NCBI GenBank assembly: GCA_037444575.1
Contig: JBBIME010000006.1
Location: 248,001-312,000, forward strand
Source: Bacteriovorax sp037444575
GTDB lineage: Bacteria > Bdellovibrionota > Bacteriovoracia > Bacteriovoracales > Bacteriovoracaceae
Reading direction: 5' to 3'
DNA: 64,000 bases
Under the pieces are notes generated by a model that saw only the letters and a program-made list of their open reading frames with translations, was not told where the DNA came from and did not search any database. Below, in pieces: positions 18,258-26,582 of this stretch; position 1 is the stretch's first letter; every line of letters starts with the position of its first letter. Position numbers and translations under genes: made by a program.

Positions 18258-18418
18258 TCTTATATCCTCATCTAAGCCATTTATTGACCCCGGATTGTCT
18301 TTATTTTACCTCTATTTTGTCGGCATTTAAACTGAAATCTTTAATATTGTTTCAACCATTGAATATTAAAGAGATTTTTCATTTTAAAGTCACAATAGAA
18401 ATCAAATAGTTACAAATG

Positions 18419-18436
18419 GGGAGGCAAAAGCCTCCC
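18419..18436 (-). terminator. Hairpin after the integrase gene (weak terminator)
   Basis: GGGAGGC, a 4-base loop and GCCTCCC form a perfect 7-bp GC-rich stem seven bases after the integrase stop codon. No strong T-run follows on either strand, so termination would be weak or factor-dependent. Confidence 0.4.
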
Positions 18437-18442
18437 TATGAA

Positions 18443-19573
18443 TCATCTAATCTTTAGTACATTTTCGTTATCCAATAATTTTGGTAGCACCCGAAAGTTA
18501 TCCGTTACTCCCTTAACATCCACTCCCGCCATTCGGATATAAATCTGAAAGGTCTTAAAATCGGCCCATCCGCCCATCTTCATCACTTGAGTAGGCTCAG
18601 CTCCTGATGCCAAAACATGAGTCGCAAAGCAAGCTCGCAGTGTATGAAAGTTAACGTATTTTTCAATTCCGAAACTTCTTAAAAAAGTTCTCAAAATTTC
18701 GCCGGCCATTCCATGATCCCAACCTGATAGTCTAGGAAGAACGAACTCTTCATCGCCTCTAATATTTTTTAGCTCAATTAAAACGTCTTTTAGATCAGAT
18801 GAAATATGTCCATTTCTCCAATCAGAATTTTTAGTAGTTTTAATCTCTCCCAATCTTTGGCTAAAAGATTTCGTTATCCTTATTAAGTTGTTATCAAAAT
18901 CTACATCACTCCATTTTAAAGCATATAATTCACCAGACCTCATTCCCGTAAGAATTGCAACTGCCCAAACGTGTTTCCACGTATGATCTTGCTTAAATGC
19001 TTCATACATCAATTGCTTAATCTCGTCCGTTGTGAGAATCGGCTTCATTTTTTTAGCTTCTTTTGGAAGTTCCATTCCATAAACGGGACTATTCTTTGCA
19101 TCTGCAATCAGACCTTCTTCTATTCCCCAGGTATAAACTTGATTTATAAAACCTTTAATCGTTTTTACTCTCGATAAGCTCAAACCTGAGTTGAATAATG
19201 AATCAATAAGTCGTCTTCCATCCGCTCGTGATATTTCTCCCGTTCTTTTTAACAGCCATAAATCAGTATGACGAAATAAAGTATTCTCGACATCAATAAG
19301 ATGTTCTCGTGAATATTTTTTAACATATCGACGGTTTCTCATATTAATAACCCATCGATTAATTATTTCTTTCCAAAGATAACCTTTTCCTTCAAGCCTA
19401 TTTACTTCTTCATAACAAACTTTAATTAGCTTTCCCTCTTCTCGTCTCGCGTCCGCTAAATTCTTAATACCCTTTTTAAGTTTCTGTATGCGAATTTTCT
19501 TTTCTTTATTTATCGCAAACACGTAAACTTGATAGAGTACATTTCCATTTTTTTCATAAGCCTTGATTGCCAT
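18443..19573 (-). CDS. Tyrosine recombinase (integrase of the mobile element)
   Basis: 376 residues. An N-terminal arm-binding region (1-60), a SAM-like core-binding domain (about 65-165) and the catalytic domain (175-360) are visible. Catalytic residues are complete: R212 (T-G-M-R-S-G-E-L), K248, H310 and R313 (H-T-L-R), W336 in the usual H/W position, and nucleophile Y345. It should integrate and excise the element. It is followed upstream in the same operon direction by an excisionase-like gene and SSB, and lies 1.3 kb from the left 16-bp repeat, a standard ICE arrangement. AGGAG precedes the ATG. Confidence 0.95.
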   Translation of the reverse strand: MAIKAYEKNGNVLYQVYVFAINKEKKIRIQKLKKGIKNLADARREEGKLIKVCYEEVNRLEGKGYLWKEIINRWVINMRNRRYVKKYSREHLIDVENTLFRHTDLWLLKRTGEISRADGRRLIDSLFNSGLSLSRVKTIKGFINQVYTWGIEEGLIADAKNSPVYGMELPKEAKKMKPILTTDEIKQLMYEAFKQDHTWKHVWAVAILTGMRSGELYALKWSDVDFDNNLIRITKSFSQRLGEIKTTKNSDWRNGHISSDLKDVLIELKNIRGDEEFVLPRLSGWDHGMAGEILRTFLRSFGIEKYVNFHTLRACFATHVLASGAEPTQVMKMGGWADFKTFQIYIRMAGVDVKGVTDNFRVLPKLLDNENVLKIR

Positions 19574-19590
19574 AATTTCTCCTGTTGTTT

Positions 19591-19842
19591 TTAATAAACA
19601 GCTAAATCCAGCATCTCATCAAGCTCATCTCTTCTAAAATACAAACGCCTTTTAAATTTCCTAGCCCTAAGGTCTCCCCTATAAACTAAGTGCCTAATTG
19701 CATCTGCTGATTTTCGAAGATATCTCGCGGCATCTTCCGTCGTCATCCATATTAAACTGTTAAAGATCTCGTTAGAATCAATTGATTCTGTCTTTGAACT
19801 ATAGCCTAATTTTTTAGCCTTTGTAATAGCAGATTTATCCAT
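19591..19842 (-). CDS. Excisionase-like HTH protein
   Basis: 83-residue DNA-binding protein with a MerR-like HTH_17 domain: W-M-T-T-E-D-A-A-R-Y-L-R-K-S, then I-R-H-L-V-Y-R-G-D-L, then F-R-R-D-E-L-D-E-M-L. These small proteins usually bend the attachment site and direct the integrase towards excision. It ends 17 bases before the integrase start, and GGGAGAG precedes its ATG, so the two genes are cotranscribed. A purely regulatory role remains possible. Confidence 0.85.
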   Translation of the reverse strand: MDKSAITKAKKLGYSSKTESIDSNEIFNSLIWMTTEDAARYLRKSADAIRHLVYRGDLRARKFKRRLYFRRDELDEMLDLAVY

Positions 19843-19862
19843 TTGCTCTCCCTTGAAATGTT

Positions 19863-20165
19863 TTAAAGTAACGATTGCCCAACGGAATATGCTTTAAGCT
19901 CTAAGTACTCCTTTTCATGGCCTTCTCTATTAATAAATTTCTTTAACAATACAGGGCCTCGCGCAAAAACCTCGTGGCCTTTTCTTAAATGTACAGAGCA
20001 CTGTTCCGCTAATTTCCCAAAGACAACAACTTTTCGCCATATAGTCTCACTTTGTTCATTCACTAGCCCCACCGACATTTCACAGACAGGCTCACCCTTT
20101 TTTGTATAAGCAAGGCGTGGATCAATTCCAAGTCGTCCAGATATTAATTCTATTTTGTTATCCAT
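19863..20165 (-). CDS. Single-stranded DNA-binding protein (short, element-encoded)
   Basis: 100 residues forming an OB fold: strand G-R-L-G-I-D-P-R-L-A-Y, C-E-M-S-V-G-L, then W-R-K-V-V-V-F-G-K-L-A-E-Q, then L-R-K-G-H-E-V-F-A-R-G. This matches the SSB/PriB group. The acidic C-terminal tail that recruits partners in housekeeping SSB is missing. Conjugative elements often encode such a protein to coat the incoming strand. It sits between the excisionase-like gene and the possible nicking accessory gene. Confidence 0.85.
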   Translation of the reverse strand: MDNKIELISGRLGIDPRLAYTKKGEPVCEMSVGLVNEQSETIWRKVVVFGKLAEQCSVHLRKGHEVFARGPVLLKKFINREGHEKEYLELKAYSVGQSLL

Positions 20166-20183
20166 AAATTCTTTCTCCTTTAA

Positions 20184-20561
20184 TTAAATACTCAGTTTCT
20201 TCACTAGAAATTCACCGAGAGACAGCGATGTTTTATTCTTTTCGTTGTGCTCATCTAATAAGCGCTTAACGCGTTCCATTTCGCTTAAGCTTTGATCTTG
20301 GATCTTTTCTATGTCTTTAGAATTAATCTTAGGGATCGCATAAATTGCCAAATCCTTAAAAATTATTTCTCGTCCATAGGATTTATTATTTGCTTCAGCT
20401 AATAGCTTATTTATTAAAAGCAACACTTCTTGATCATTACTTAAATCAACAAAAAATTTATTCTTCTGTCCTTCTCTTTTCTCTTCTTCTTTATTTTCTT
20501 TTCTCTTTCTTCCTCTTTTCTTCTCCTCTCTCCCATCCCCATTAATCACTATCTCTCTCAT
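20184..20561 (-). CDS. Highly charged protein next to candidate oriT, possible relaxosome accessory
   Basis: 125 residues. Residues 1-35 are almost entirely Lys, Arg, Glu and Gly, a likely disordered DNA-contacting arm; the rest is helical with leucine-spaced heptads (L-S-L-G-E-F-L at the end). I recognise no family. It lies between SSB and the candidate oriT and is transcribed away from it, the position where nicking accessory proteins are often encoded, so that role is a plausible inference only. AGGAG precedes the ATG. Confidence 0.65.
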   Translation of the reverse strand: MREIVINGDGREEKKRGRKRKENKEEEKREGQKNKFFVDLSNDQEVLLLINKLLAEANNKSYGREIIFKDLAIYAIPKINSKDIEKIQDQSLSEMERVKRLLDEHNEKNKTSLSLGEFLVKKLSI

Positions 20562-20580
20562 AACTCACTCCTTCAATATT

Positions 20581-20706
20581 CCCTGCCAACTCGCCTCTTA
20601 CTCTTTTCCTCACCCCGAAACTGACCTCATCCTCAAAACTACGTGGAGAGGGGGAGGTCAATTTCGGGGTCTTAATTTCTTAAATAATCTTGGCGAGTTG
20701 GCAGGG
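20581..20706. other. Nested inverted repeats, candidate origin of transfer
   Basis: The outer repeat is perfect: CCCTGCCAACTCGCC (20581-20595) pairs with GGCGAGTTGGCAGGG (20692-20706). Inside it, a 17-bp repeat with one mismatch (20612-20628 against 20654-20670, core CCCCGAAAcTGACCTC) encloses a 25-base loop. The whole structure lies directly behind the MOBC-type relaxase gene and is G+C-rich compared with its flanks. In CloDF13 the MOBC relaxase gene is also close to its oriT. It could instead be a single-strand origin or a complex terminator. Confidence 0.55.
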
Positions 20707-20725
20707 ATGATTTTTTACTCGACGT

Positions 20726-20770
20726 CAAACATTCATCTCAAATTCATGTCAAATTCGCCTTAGATTCAGC
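20726..20770. repeat. Four 11-bp-spaced iteron-like repeats beside candidate oriT
   Basis: ATTCA/ATTCG starts at 20731, 20742, 20753 and 20764, exactly 11 bases apart, in units close to TCAAATTCATG. The helical phasing puts all copies on one DNA face, as for binding sites of relaxosome accessory or replication proteins. The last copy overlaps the end of the relaxase gene. Confidence 0.5.
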
Positions 20771-21495
20771 TAACAAAAAACATCGTTGAACTTCATCCAT
20801 TTTCCAAAGACAAACCCTTCTGTTTTATGCAAATCAATCTCTGACTCATAAACTCCTCTTAAGTGAAATAAAAATATTTTTTCATTAAACTTTTGACCGA
20901 GTTTTTCAGTGAAGAATTTTTGATAATTTTCCAACGTATTTTTATCACTGAACATAAACAAACAATGATCATAAAGAGATCCTAAATACTGCTCTCCTTT
21001 CTTTTCCAGTCGGTCTTTACTTTTCTGATGAAGCTCCAGCTCAATAGCCAATGAAAAGTTTTTTCCGTTCATAACACCATCGACTTCAGCATCAGGGATT
21101 AGGGCCAGATTAGTAATATAATTTTTTCTATTAACAATCTGATGTTCAAAACGTATTTTTTTAAAAACTTTATTCTTAATTAACTCTTGCCCTAGATCAA
21201 CAACTCGAAGATCATGGAATAAGGATTCCTCCGAAATTGCTGTAGGATAATCATTAAGCGAGATTAACTCTTCCCCCATCCTTGTTAGGTATACGTACTT
21301 TTTTCTCGACCATGGATCACGAAATCCTTTAATAACTTTTGCCTTTTCAAGTCTCAATATAAGACGAACTAGGCCGGGTTGAGACAAGCGAGCATTTGAT
21401 TTTTTATGTAGATTTGCCAAATCAAGCACTCGCCAATCTTTTAAAGGGTAAAGCAACTTAAAATGCTCAGGATTAATTTTTACTTCTAAATTCAT
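20770..21495 (-). CDS. MOBC-type relaxase / replication-relaxation family protein
   Basis: 241 residues. Residues 1-85 form a winged helix (V-L-D-L-A-N-L-H-K-K-S, L-E-K-A-K-V-I-K-G, T-R-M-G-E-E-L). Residues 90-200 carry H94-D95-L-R-V, I-P-D135-A-E, and the strand A-I-E152-L-E154-L-H-Q-K, the pattern of the Replic_Relax family (PF13814) that includes MOBC relaxases of the CloDF13 type with a restriction-enzyme-like core. It would nick oriT and pilot the strand. Its ATG overlaps the stop of the coupling protein by one base, and the candidate oriT follows directly. No HUH-type relaxase is present elsewhere in the element. The family call is from motif memory. Confidence 0.7.
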   Translation of the reverse strand: MNLEVKINPEHFKLLYPLKDWRVLDLANLHKKSNARLSQPGLVRLILRLEKAKVIKGFRDPWSRKKYVYLTRMGEELISLNDYPTAISEESLFHDLRVVDLGQELIKNKVFKKIRFEHQIVNRKNYITNLALIPDAEVDGVMNGKNFSLAIELELHQKSKDRLEKKGEQYLGSLYDHCLFMFSDKNTLENYQKFFTEKLGQKFNEKIFLFHLRGVYESEIDLHKTEGFVFGKWMKFNDVFC

Positions 21496-22958
21496 TAAAC
21501 ATTCTCCTGTTGTTTGATTTTTTCGCCCACTGGTGAAGAACTTTGTGCCACTACTAATTCTTTTTTTACATCCTCTGGTTTTGTTGTATTTTCTTGTTTG
21601 GGAACAAATTCATTGCGTCTGTTTCGCACATTAATTAAATCGACTCGTGTAGGATCATGTTGAAGTAGAACGCATTGGCCCTTCTTTAGATTTTTAATTA
21701 TGTCCGGGTGACAAATAAATTCATTAACATTTCTTTCACTTCCCCTCTCACCAATTGATCCATTTTCCGTTTGATAGGTCTGCTTTTTCCCAACGATGGT
21801 TCCCAAGGTTTTAGCAAGCATGTTTGATGTTTCATCAAGACGTTGCTTAAAAACAATGAGGTTTGCTGAGTTTTCAATGAAAAGACCTGATAGATTTTCA
21901 TCAATAAGCTTAATGTCATTTGGAGACTGCATCGCCATAAATAACTGCATACCAGCACCACGACATTTGTTTTGAAGTTCTAGAAATCTTGGAGTGGCAA
22001 TGGCTCCAAATTCATCGAAGTAAATTGCTAACGGATTATTCATAGAATAATGGGAGTCGTATGTTGTTCCCAATTGGACATAAGAAACATAGAGCATTTC
22101 TTCGACAAAGATTTTCGCTAATGCTTTAGCTGTCTCTCCATATCCTTGTGTCGATAGTCCAATATAAAGACAGGCCTTCTCCTTTCTAATTTCTCTTATG
22201 GATTTTGTTTGGACTCCATCTCTTGCTTTTAATAAATGGGCAAAGTCACTTTTAACAATTCTTTCCAAATGCCCAATCATACCAATAGTATTTTCATTAT
22301 TATGATTAACCATCATGTATTCATAAATTAGATCGAAACTTACCTCTGGTTTAGTTGCCTTCAACTTGGTTACAGTTTCTCGGATTGCCTGTTCACTCGT
22401 AATTTTGTAAAACTCTTTTTCAAACTTAAAAGAGTTCATAATCCTATCGACAATTAAATTTACTGTTCCGTCCTTTAAAGGATTGAGAACAACTGAGTTT
22501 TCATAGTTTTCGTGAAAAATATAATAAGGACGATTGTATTTTTTACAAAGATGCTCAAATGTTAGAAGAGACTCCATATCTGATTTAGGATCTTGAAAAA
22601 GCACAGGAACATTTTTCTTCATGTGATTTTCTTGGAGTATCGAAATCAAATTGGTTTTGCCACTTCCTGCGGCCCCAACAATATACGTGTGTGCCGAAAA
22701 ATTAATTTCATCAAAAGATAATGGTTTTTTTCGAGTACAAGAATACCCAAGCATAAGAGAATTATCTGTGACTTTCTTAATTCGTGCTTCTTGTGGATCA
22801 ATTCGTCTTAATTCGTGGGGAAGTTTGTTGTATCTGGCCCAAGCATATTTTAAAACATCCAGTCCCCACGTTCCGATTAAGATTGCGAAGTGATGAATCA
22901 TTTCAACTAAGGGGGTGATAAAATCCATACCCTGATTTTGACTTTTATTCTTACTCAT
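21495..22958 (-). CDS. VirD4/TraD-like type IV coupling ATPase
   Basis: 487 residues. I used the ATG inside the end of the upstream gene (8-base overlap, GGAG upstream) rather than an earlier in-frame codon. A hydrophobic N-terminal region (about 15-40) is followed by Walker A G95-A-A-G-S-G-K-T102 and Walker B A-I-Y-F-D315-E316, with a Q-S-P-N-D block typical of TraD/VirD4 afterwards. It would connect the relaxosome to the secretion channel and pump DNA. Its neighbours, relaxase downstream and channel genes upstream, fit this exactly. The C-terminal 40 residues are low-complexity. Confidence 0.92.
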   Translation of the reverse strand: MSKNKSQNQGMDFITPLVEMIHHFAILIGTWGLDVLKYAWARYNKLPHELRRIDPQEARIKKVTDNSLMLGYSCTRKKPLSFDEINFSAHTYIVGAAGSGKTNLISILQENHMKKNVPVLFQDPKSDMESLLTFEHLCKKYNRPYYIFHENYENSVVLNPLKDGTVNLIVDRIMNSFKFEKEFYKITSEQAIRETVTKLKATKPEVSFDLIYEYMMVNHNNENTIGMIGHLERIVKSDFAHLLKARDGVQTKSIREIRKEKACLYIGLSTQGYGETAKALAKIFVEEMLYVSYVQLGTTYDSHYSMNNPLAIYFDEFGAIATPRFLELQNKCRGAGMQLFMAMQSPNDIKLIDENLSGLFIENSANLIVFKQRLDETSNMLAKTLGTIVGKKQTYQTENGSIGERGSERNVNEFICHPDIIKNLKKGQCVLLQHDPTRVDLINVRNRRNEFVPKQENTTKPEDVKKELVVAQSSSPVGEKIKQQENV

Positions 22959-23478
22959 AAACGTGCTCCCATGCCTTAAACGGCGCAATTTCGATTGTTC
23001 GACCTTCATATTGAATAGTCTTTCCTTCTGTTTCGTATTCCAGCAAGTACTGTTTTTTCACCTTGCCTTTTAAATTATCTGGAAGTTTCTCAAGTGGTAC
23101 ATCGTACTTTTTAACGGGCTTAAAACTCACATCCGGTTTAATATTTTTAAGCTCTGGGGCAAAATCAAAAAGACCAACGTCTTTCGTTTGATTTTGGCCA
23201 CTGCCTTTTAAATCCTTTTCGTAGAGCATTTGTTTTAAATCTCTATTTTCTGGATCATTGGTATAAAAATAATGTCCAATTAAAGCTCCAACACCAGCGC
23301 CGATTGCTCCAAACACTAAAGCATTTCCCGGTTTTGATTCCTTATTAGGAGAAAAGACCACTCCTGACATAGCTCCAAGACTTCCACCTAAAAGGCTTCC
23401 AGTTATTAGTGTTCCCCGCAAACTTGAACAACCAGAAATCATTATTGCTAATAAAAATAAAATTACATTAATACGCAT
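22951..23478 (-). CDS. T4SS lipoprotein with glycine-zipper segment (TraV/VirB7 position)
   Basis: 175 residues with lipobox I-S-G-C at residues 14-17. Residues 27-68 hold two Gly-rich hydrophobic stretches (G-S-L-L-G-G-S-L-G and G-A-I-G-A-G-V-G-A-L-I-G), a glycine zipper seen in envelope-spanning lipoproteins. The rest is soluble and basic. Its place between VirB10-like and coupling protein genes suggests it is the outer-membrane lipoprotein of the core complex, but I see no TraV-specific motif. Its start overlaps the VirB10-like gene by 11 bases. Confidence 0.7.
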   Translation of the reverse strand: MRINVILFLLAIMISGCSSLRGTLITGSLLGGSLGAMSGVVFSPNKESKPGNALVFGAIGAGVGALIGHYFYTNDPENRDLKQMLYEKDLKGSGQNQTKDVGLFDFAPELKNIKPDVSFKPVKKYDVPLEKLPDNLKGKVKKQYLLEYETEGKTIQYEGRTIEIAPFKAWEHVYE

Positions 23479-24223
23479 TCAATCCCTCCATAAAGAAAAT
23501 AAGAACTTCTTTTCCTGCCTCAATAAAAACTTTTGGCTCTTGATTTTTATATTCGTCTAATAAAACGTCTGTAGTCGTTTGAGCAGAATTGGCCAGTCCT
23601 TCTAAAATTTTGTTTTTGTCATTAACTTCATTGATTGAACCAAGTGGAGTTTGAAGAGTGCTTTTGCTTGCTGATAGAACACCTTTGGCAAACTCCGAGA
23701 CAACGGCCCCTGCGATATATGAATCCTTCCCATCATTGTATTCACCTCGTAGCCCTGAAGTTCCATCAGGGTTTAAAATTTGTACTTTTACGCCCACCTC
23801 TTTTGTAGGCGTAATCATTCGATCACATATGGTTAAAACTCTTTTATTCTTAGTTACCCCCTTACACATAAACTTAGTTCCATCGGGAAGTCCGTAACCT
23901 GAAAACACTTGAATCATCAAAGGTGACTCCAAGTTGGTTGAAACGACAGAATTCAAAAGTAGTCCTTTGATTACTTTTCCAGACTCAATTCTTTGTGATC
24001 CGTCCCAGACAACAAACTTTTCATCAGGTGCCCCTATTCTTTTTAGAAGTTCAGCATTTTGCTCTTGAATCTTCTTAAGAAGAGATAGATCTGCTTCCCC
24101 TTTTTTGTGTTTTCCTTGTTCCAATTTCTTTTTAGCAACTGATGACTCTTGCTTTTTTTCTTCTTTTATTGAAATTTGAGCAAAAGCTACCTGAATGCTA
24201 AAGATAAGCATTAAAATCTTCAT
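23468..24223 (-). CDS. TraB/VirB10-like T4SS core-complex protein
   Basis: 251 residues with a signal peptide ending V-A-F-A. After a basic coiled coil (20-65), the region from about 75 to 250 follows the VirB10/TraB C-terminal barrel: G-K-V-I-K-G-L-L-L-N-S-V-V, a G-Y-G-L-P-D-G-T block, then V-G-V-K-V, and a final V-F-I-E-A-G-K-E-V-L-I-F-F. Unlike canonical VirB10 it lacks an inner-membrane anchor and Pro-rich linker and is secreted whole, so it may only form the outer part of the channel. It is part of the tightly packed transfer operon. Confidence 0.78.
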   Translation of the reverse strand: MKILMLIFSIQVAFAQISIKEEKKQESSVAKKKLEQGKHKKGEADLSLLKKIQEQNAELLKRIGAPDEKFVVWDGSQRIESGKVIKGLLLNSVVSTNLESPLMIQVFSGYGLPDGTKFMCKGVTKNKRVLTICDRMITPTKEVGVKVQILNPDGTSGLRGEYNDGKDSYIAGAVVSEFAKGVLSASKSTLQTPLGSINEVNDKNKILEGLANSAQTTTDVLLDEYKNQEPKVFIEAGKEVLIFFMEGLNAY

Positions 24224-24251
24224 ACGTTTTTCCGAATTATTAATTTATGTA

Positions 24252-24725
24252 TTAATTATAAATACGTTCTCCATTTAAAATAATAGGAACGCCTTTTGAT
24301 AAATAAAGTTTCCCTTTAGTCACATCCATTTCATTGGCACGCATTTTTTCAGTTGTCTTGTTGACGATAAATATTGAGCTGGCACCTTCAAAAAGGTCAT
24401 AATCTTTCGTGTCCTTAATTTTTGAATAAGAATTGTTAATTTCGCCGTCATAAACTTCAACAAACTGATGAGAATTATTCTCAGAAGTTTTGACATGGAA
24501 ATAGTATTTGTTCTTGCTGGTCACTACTAAAAGATTCGTGTCTATTTCTTTTTTCTTCGCCTTCATTGCCAAGGTCTTATTGTTATTGGCAAGCTCTAAA
24601 GTTATGTCGTCTTTACTTCCTCCGTACAAATAAGAGCGAATCTCCCCATCAAAAGAAATCGTGGTCAGAAGATGAAGAGACAAAAACAATGTTGTGATCT
24701 GATTTGCTAAAATATAGAATGTCAT
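24252..24725 (-). CDS. VirB9/TraK-like T4SS protein
   Basis: 157 residues with an N-terminal hydrophobic export signal (about 1-20). The mature part resembles the VirB9/TraK N-terminal beta-sandwich: a strand ending N-N-K-T-L-A-M-K-A, then T-N-L-L-V-V-T-S-K-N-K-Y-Y-F-H-V-K, equivalent to the L-x-V-x-T-x-x-x-x-Y-x-F pattern of that family. It is short, lacking most of a secretin-like C-terminus. Its start overlaps the VirB8-like stop (ATGA). Position between VirB10- and VirB8-like genes supports the call. Confidence 0.65.
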   Translation of the reverse strand: MTFYILANQITTLFLSLHLLTTISFDGEIRSYLYGGSKDDITLELANNNKTLAMKAKKKEIDTNLLVVTSKNKYYFHVKTSENNSHQFVEVYDGEINNSYSKIKDTKDYDLFEGASSIFIVNKTTEKMRANEMDVTKGKLYLSKGVPIILNGERIYN

Positions 24726-25195
24726 TTCTCACCTCCATTATTTTTAAGTTCATCTTTACTTACTTCAATTTCATTAATCTCTGATAACTTGTAATAAAAA
24801 TCATAATCAGAACTCTTTACTAGATTTATTAAAAATGATCTGACTCGCCCTCCACCATTAATAATAATCCGACACTTTCCTTCATCTACTTCTTGATTCA
24901 AGAGCACTTCATCAACATCAACCTTGAAATCTGTTTTCTTCAAAGCATTCTGAATTTCAGAGGTTAAATAAGCATTGATTGGTTTCCCACTAGCAATAGA
25001 CAAAAATGCTTCTTTGCAAACATAAGTTGAAAGCGGTCTGGTCGAGATTTGACTGCCGGACTGAAGAAAAATTTTATTCTTTGACGCCAAAATAACTACT
25101 GTTATCAATGTAAAAACTGTCAAAACAATTACTAATGTTTTTCGAAGTAACCGAAGCTCTTTCATTAATACATTTTCCAAAGTTTCATACTTCAT
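24722..25195 (-). CDS. TraE/VirB8-like inner-membrane T4SS protein
   Basis: 157 residues: a short cytoplasmic N-terminus, one TM helix (about 17-37) and a periplasmic domain. The opening M-K-Y-E-T-L-E-N-V-L-M-K-E-L-R-L-L-R followed by the TM helix is typical of TraE proteins. It would link the VirB4 motor to the periplasmic channel. It overlaps genes on both sides, by four bases downstream and 11 upstream, so it is translated as part of the coupled operon. The periplasmic part is shorter than VirB8. Confidence 0.75.
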   Translation of the reverse strand: MKYETLENVLMKELRLLRKTLVIVLTVFTLITVVILASKNKIFLQSGSQISTRPLSTYVCKEAFLSIASGKPINAYLTSEIQNALKKTDFKVDVDEVLLNQEVDEGKCRIIINGGGRVRSFLINLVKSSDYDFYYKLSEINEIEVSKDELKNNGGEK

Positions 25196-26582
25196 GTTGT
25201 CGCTCCTTCGGTCTTACCGTTTTGAAATCTTTTGCCTGTCTATGTGGAAGTTCTGATTTTGTGGAATTCACTTTCGATAGTTCAACTTGTTTAAAAATAT
25301 TCTTATGAGGAGTCATCGCAGTGTTCACGACTGACTTAGAAATTGGCAGAGGACTCATACTAGAATTTTTTGGAATTGAACTCATCGTGCTTCTATTTTG
25401 ATTCAAATGATGAACCGATTTAAATGCACCGACAGGAATCTTGGAATTAACAGTGTTGGTTCTTACACTCTCTTGATTTGATAAATTCAAACCAGATGAA
25501 ACCGGCAAGCTCTGCTTTGTAGTCTGCTGCTTTGTATTCTGTTTCATCGTTTTTGTCTCAGACAACTTTACATTATTTTGACTTGAACGATTTGAATTAA
25601 ATCCTCCCTTCTCATTCACTGAATTTAAATAATTATTCAGATTATTATTTCTAGAAGTTTGTGGATTCGAAAAATGGCGCTTTGAGTTGGGATTATAATT
25701 TTGATTTTGCCTAAAATTATAGCCCTTATTTCCCTTATTGTTTTTGTCTTTTCCCATTAACTTTTGAACTAGGCCATATCCAACAGGAATACTAATAAGT
25801 GCCTTTGCTCCAACCTCTGTCATTTTTACTCCAACCGCATCTGCTGTACTTGCGACAGATCCTTTAATCAGCGAATAAGTAAATGAAGGTGCCAAAAGCA
25901 TAAGAAGCGTAATTCCAAAAATCCAAATCAATTGATCCATGGAGGAAACTGCAAGTTGACCATTCTCTGCTGGCATTTGAACCGAATTACCTACTAATGC
26001 CAAAAACACCACCAACACAAAGGGTAACAAAATACACCAAAGACTTGATGTTATTGTTCCGGCCATGGAATTTTTTGAAGTAGGAATAAAACTTAAAACG
26101 GCAGTTATCGGAGCAAAGATAAAAGTAAAATAATAAACCGTTGTATAAATCAGCTTTAAAATTAAAATACAAACCTTACTCATTAAAAATAGCGCTGTTC
26201 CTAAAAGATCGTTAAGGTTAGGTATAGCTATTTTATCAATAAAGCTCCCTTTTGCATTTTCGGTGGTTTTTACTTTGACCTCACTCCATTTTCTAAGAAA
26301 AATATTTCTCGGTGAAACTTCACGCAGTAATTCCTCTGATGCTTTAAAACTTAAATCAACTGCACTTGTATGAAATTGATAGAAACAACCCATAAATACC
26401 AAGGACAGGACTAAGTTTTTTACCACTTTGATAAATTTCATGTCGGTTAAAAATTCCCAAGTGAGCGCGCCTATAAAAACAACCAAAAGAAATACCTTTG
26501 AATAATTTTCGATTCCGATTCTGAGTGCTGAAATGTTTGGCTCGTCTAATAAGAGCATTGACTTAATTACACCTGTATTCAT
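25185..26582 (-). CDS. VirB6/TrbL-like polytopic T4SS protein with disordered tail
   Basis: 465 residues. Residues 25-75 and 130-265 contain about six TM helices, with a conserved-looking periplasmic loop between (residues 80-125). Residues 280-465 are very rich in Asn, Ser, Gln and Lys and are probably disordered. This layout, and the position between VirB5- and VirB8-like genes, matches VirB6/TrbL inner-membrane channel subunits. The tail may be cytoplasmic or surface-exposed; its composition differs from the rest of the operon and looks fast-evolving. Confidence 0.78.
   Translation of the reverse strand: MNTGVIKSMLLLDEPNISALRIGIENYSKVFLLVVFIGALTWEFLTDMKFIKVVKNLVLSLVFMGCFYQFHTSAVDLSFKASEELLREVSPRNIFLRKWSEVKVKTTENAKGSFIDKIAIPNLNDLLGTALFLMSKVCILILKLIYTTVYYFTFIFAPITAVLSFIPTSKNSMAGTITSSLWCILLPFVLVVFLALVGNSVQMPAENGQLAVSSMDQLIWIFGITLLMLLAPSFTYSLIKGSVASTADAVGVKMTEVGAKALISIPVGYGLVQKLMGKDKNNKGNKGYNFRQNQNYNPNSKRHFSNPQTSRNNNLNNYLNSVNEKGGFNSNRSSQNNVKLSETKTMKQNTKQQTTKQSLPVSSGLNLSNQESVRTNTVNSKIPVGAFKSVHHLNQNRSTMSSIPKNSSMSPLPISKSVVNTAMTPHKNIFKQVELSKVNSTKSELPHRQAKDFKTVRPKERQHEV

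Noticed and set aside
20581..20706. Nested repeats as an ordinary terminator of the relaxase gene
   Set aside because: The arms are far apart (96 and 25 bases), with no T-run directly after the outer stem; an oriT or binding site explains them better, though it is unproven.
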